From the NCBI GenBank assembly GCA_049366715.1, contig JBMNCQ010000042.1, positions 1 to 51,589 of the forward strand: a DNA stretch of 51,589 bases. The letters run 5' to 3'. Every line of letters starts with the position of its first letter. Positions within the stretch are counted from its first letter, which is position 1. This DNA is from JBMNCQ01 sp049366715. Lineage in GTDB: Bacteria; Bacillota; Peptococcia; Peptococcales; BICA1-8. Made by a program: the position numbers and the translations under genes. A model generated the notes under the pieces. It searched no databases, was not told where the DNA came from, and worked only from the letters and a program-made list of their open reading frames with translations. Below, piece after piece: positions 50,579 through 51,589 of this stretch.

Positions 50579-51364
50579 TCATTTTTTTCTGCCGGTAAAT
50601 ACCGGTTTGCGTTTTTCCAGAAAAGCCTGGTATCCTTCCTGATAATCCCGGCTGGCAAAACAGTCGGCTACTGCTGCATGGACCTTAGTCAAGTCTTGCC
50701 GGCTTTCCGGGGTCAGACATTCATGGATGGCCATTCTAACTGCTTTGATTGTTAAAGGAGCATTCTCCGCGATTATTGCAGCATATTTACGGGTGAAGGA
50801 CATTAAGTCTTCAGTGTCTACCAAATAGTTTATTAATCCCAGGCGATAGCCTTCTTCCCCTGCAATAATTCTTCCGGTATACAACAAGTCATAAGCATGA
50901 GTAGATCCCACTATCTCAACAAGCTGTTTTACACCTGTGTAGCTGTACCCCACTCCCCGCTTAGCCGCGGGAATGCCGAATTTCACGGAATGATCACTGA
51001 TCCGGATATCTGTCTCAAGAGCCAGACTGCACCCACCACCCAGGCAATAGCCTGTAAGCATTGCTATTACAGGCTTGCAAGAGTTCCGCACAGCTAAGGA
51101 GGCTTCTGCTACTGCCTGATTATAACTGTCGGCATTACTGATACTATTCCGCAAAGTAGCGAATTGTGACATATCAGCGCCTGCTGAAAAATCACCGCCC
51201 TCACCTCTGAAGATAATTACTCTGATGTCGGCTTGATCATTAAATTCATTTACCAGAACAGGTATCTGCCGCCACATCTCGTAATCAATCGCGTTCTTTT
51301 TTTCCTGATTGTTAAAAACCAGCCAGCCCAGCCCATTTTCTTTAACCGCAGCTAACTTTTGCAA
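50579..51364 (-). CDS. Crotonase-fold protein lacking both hydratase glutamates
   Basis: A 261-aa member of the enoyl-CoA hydratase/isomerase superfamily. The oxyanion-hole segments are present (GGDFSAGADMSQF near 56-68, GYCLGGGCSLALETD near 105-119), as is the C-terminal YQEGYQAFLEKRKPVF. The two residues that are catalytic Glu in true hydratases are Ser113 (GGGCS, normally GGGCE) and Ala133 (GIPAAKRG, normally QPE). It is therefore unlikely to hydrate enoyl-CoA and may be an isomerase, decarboxylase or hydrolase. TTG start 51362-51364 behind GGGGGA. The gap 50290-50578 behind it shows no gene. Confidence 0.8.
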   Translation of the reverse strand: MQKLAAVKENGLGWLVFNNQEKKNAIDYEMWRQIPVLVNEFNDQADIRVIIFRGEGGDFSAGADMSQFATLRNSISNADSYNQAVAEASLAVRNSCKPVIAMLTGYCLGGGCSLALETDIRISDHSVKFGIPAAKRGVGYSYTGVKQLVEIVGSTHAYDLLYTGRIIAGEEGYRLGLINYLVDTEDLMSFTRKYAAIIAENAPLTIKAVRMAIHECLTPESRQDLTKVHAAVADCFASRDYQEGYQAFLEKRKPVFTGRKK

Positions 51365-51386
51365 ATTAAATCATCCCCCAGCATAA

Positions 51387-51477
51387 AATGAAAGAGCATC
51401 CGCCTCCCTTAATTATGCCGCCGCCGGGCCCGGAAGGAATGTCCCCCTTGGCAGCAAAGGGATGCGCCTCTTTCATT
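51387..51477 (-). ncRNA. Predicted structured RNA (three helices, kissing loops) before the crotonase gene
   Basis: On the minus strand the ends pair: AATGAAAGA/TCTTTCATT (9 bp) and GCATCC/GGATGC (6 bp), split by a GGC bulge. Inside are a hairpin CCCTT/AAGGG with loop TGCTGCC (51445-51461) and a helix CCTTCC/GGGAGG (51432-51437 with 51403-51408). The latter's loop contains GGCGGCA (51416-51422), which can pair all seven bases (one G-U) with the first loop. It lies about ten bases ahead of the ribosome site of the crotonase gene. It matches no riboswitch class I can recall; fold read by eye. Confidence 0.5.
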
Positions 51478-51533
51478 AGTTTACCATAGGGTCGGAGGAA
51501 TTTACCACTTAAGACTCCGGCAGGCAATTGTCT

Positions 51534-51560
51534 CAAAAGGGGCTGTCGCAATAACAGCTC
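51534..51560 (-). terminator. Possible terminator of a gene upstream of the window end
   Basis: On the minus strand GAGCTGT pairs with ACAGCCC (51554-51560 with 51540-51546, one G-T pair) around a seven-base loop. CCTTTTGAG follows. The T-tract is short and the gene it would serve lies outside the window. Confidence 0.35.
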
Positions 51561-51589
51561 TATAGAAAAAAACAAAAGGCGGCGACTGG

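Noticed and set aside
51366..51575. 69-codon minus-strand frame at the window end
   Set aside because: It overlaps the predicted structured RNA and the crotonase ribosome site, and has no ribosome site of its own. A short leader peptide starting near 51475 cannot be fully excluded.

Overview
The window reads as a chromosomal piece of an endospore-forming, low- to mid-GC Clostridia bacterium. I would guess the Peptococcaceae/Desulfotomaculum side, but no rRNA is present to prove it. The support is a spore-germination gerA-type operon, the Firmicutes order polA-mutM-ytaF-coaE-lytic transglycosylase, SAM-I (S-box) riboswitches, strong GGAGG ribosome binding sites, several GTG/TTG starts and many Rho-independent terminators. 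Most genes lie on the minus strand.

Layout. 1-1.1 kb: accessory debris (a 55-aa ORF, a tyrosine-integrase N-terminal fragment) at the 3' end of tRNA-Leu(GAG). 1.1-8.6 kb: pncB with two small membrane proteins, then lytic transglycosylase, coaE, ytaF, mutM and polA. 8.7-12.1 kb: a DUF4349 anti-sigma-like protein with its ECF sigma factor, dinB, and a tiny Gln/Lys-rich ORF. 12.3-15.2 kb: a cation/proton antiporter, a membrane-anchored HtrA-like protease without PDZ, and tRNA-Leu(CAA). 15.2-19.7 kb: a small island behind that tRNA with two DUF3231 genes, a broken and an intact membrane-protein gene, and remnants of IS110 and IS3 elements. 19.7-28.3 kb: a metallo-hydrolase, a SanA-like DUF218 protein, a cluster of exported propeller-like proteins including a decayed BNR gene, VanW and a PAP2 phosphatase. 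28.4-31.9 kb: gerAA-gerAB-gerAC, with an unusually short GerAA. 32-34.6 kb: a heptad-repeat coiled-coil gene and two lipoproteins. 34.7-38.1 kb: MoxR-DUF58-DUF4129. 38.4-41.8 kb: fused MsrA-MsrB, a BenE-type permease and an AEC-family carrier with a hairpin leader. 42-45.7 kb: metY-metA-metF behind two complete SAM-I riboswitches in series. 46-51.6 kb: an HD-domain protein, a PadR/DUF2812 pair with a clear operator, signal peptidase I, and a crotonase-fold protein lacking both catalytic glutamates behind a predicted kissing-loop RNA.

How the genes work together. The met operon describes O-acetylhomoserine formation (MetA carries Glu111, the acetyl-CoA signature), direct sulfhydrylation by MetY, and methyl-THF supply by MetF, all under double S-box control. 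GerA/B/C form one nutrient-receptor complex. The sigma/anti-sigma pair and the PadR/DUF2812 pair each look autoregulated and are translationally coupled by ATGA overlaps.

Most interesting signals: the unclassified structured RNA at 51387-51477 together with the atypical crotonase behind it, the tandem S-boxes, the two-hairpin leader of the AEC carrier, the PadR operator lying in the promoter spacer, the truncated GerAA, and several genes too small for usual callers (92-259, 11988-12137, 49460-49570). No CRISPR, rRNA, prophage or complete mobile element was seen, and I found no convincing wholly new multi-gene system.
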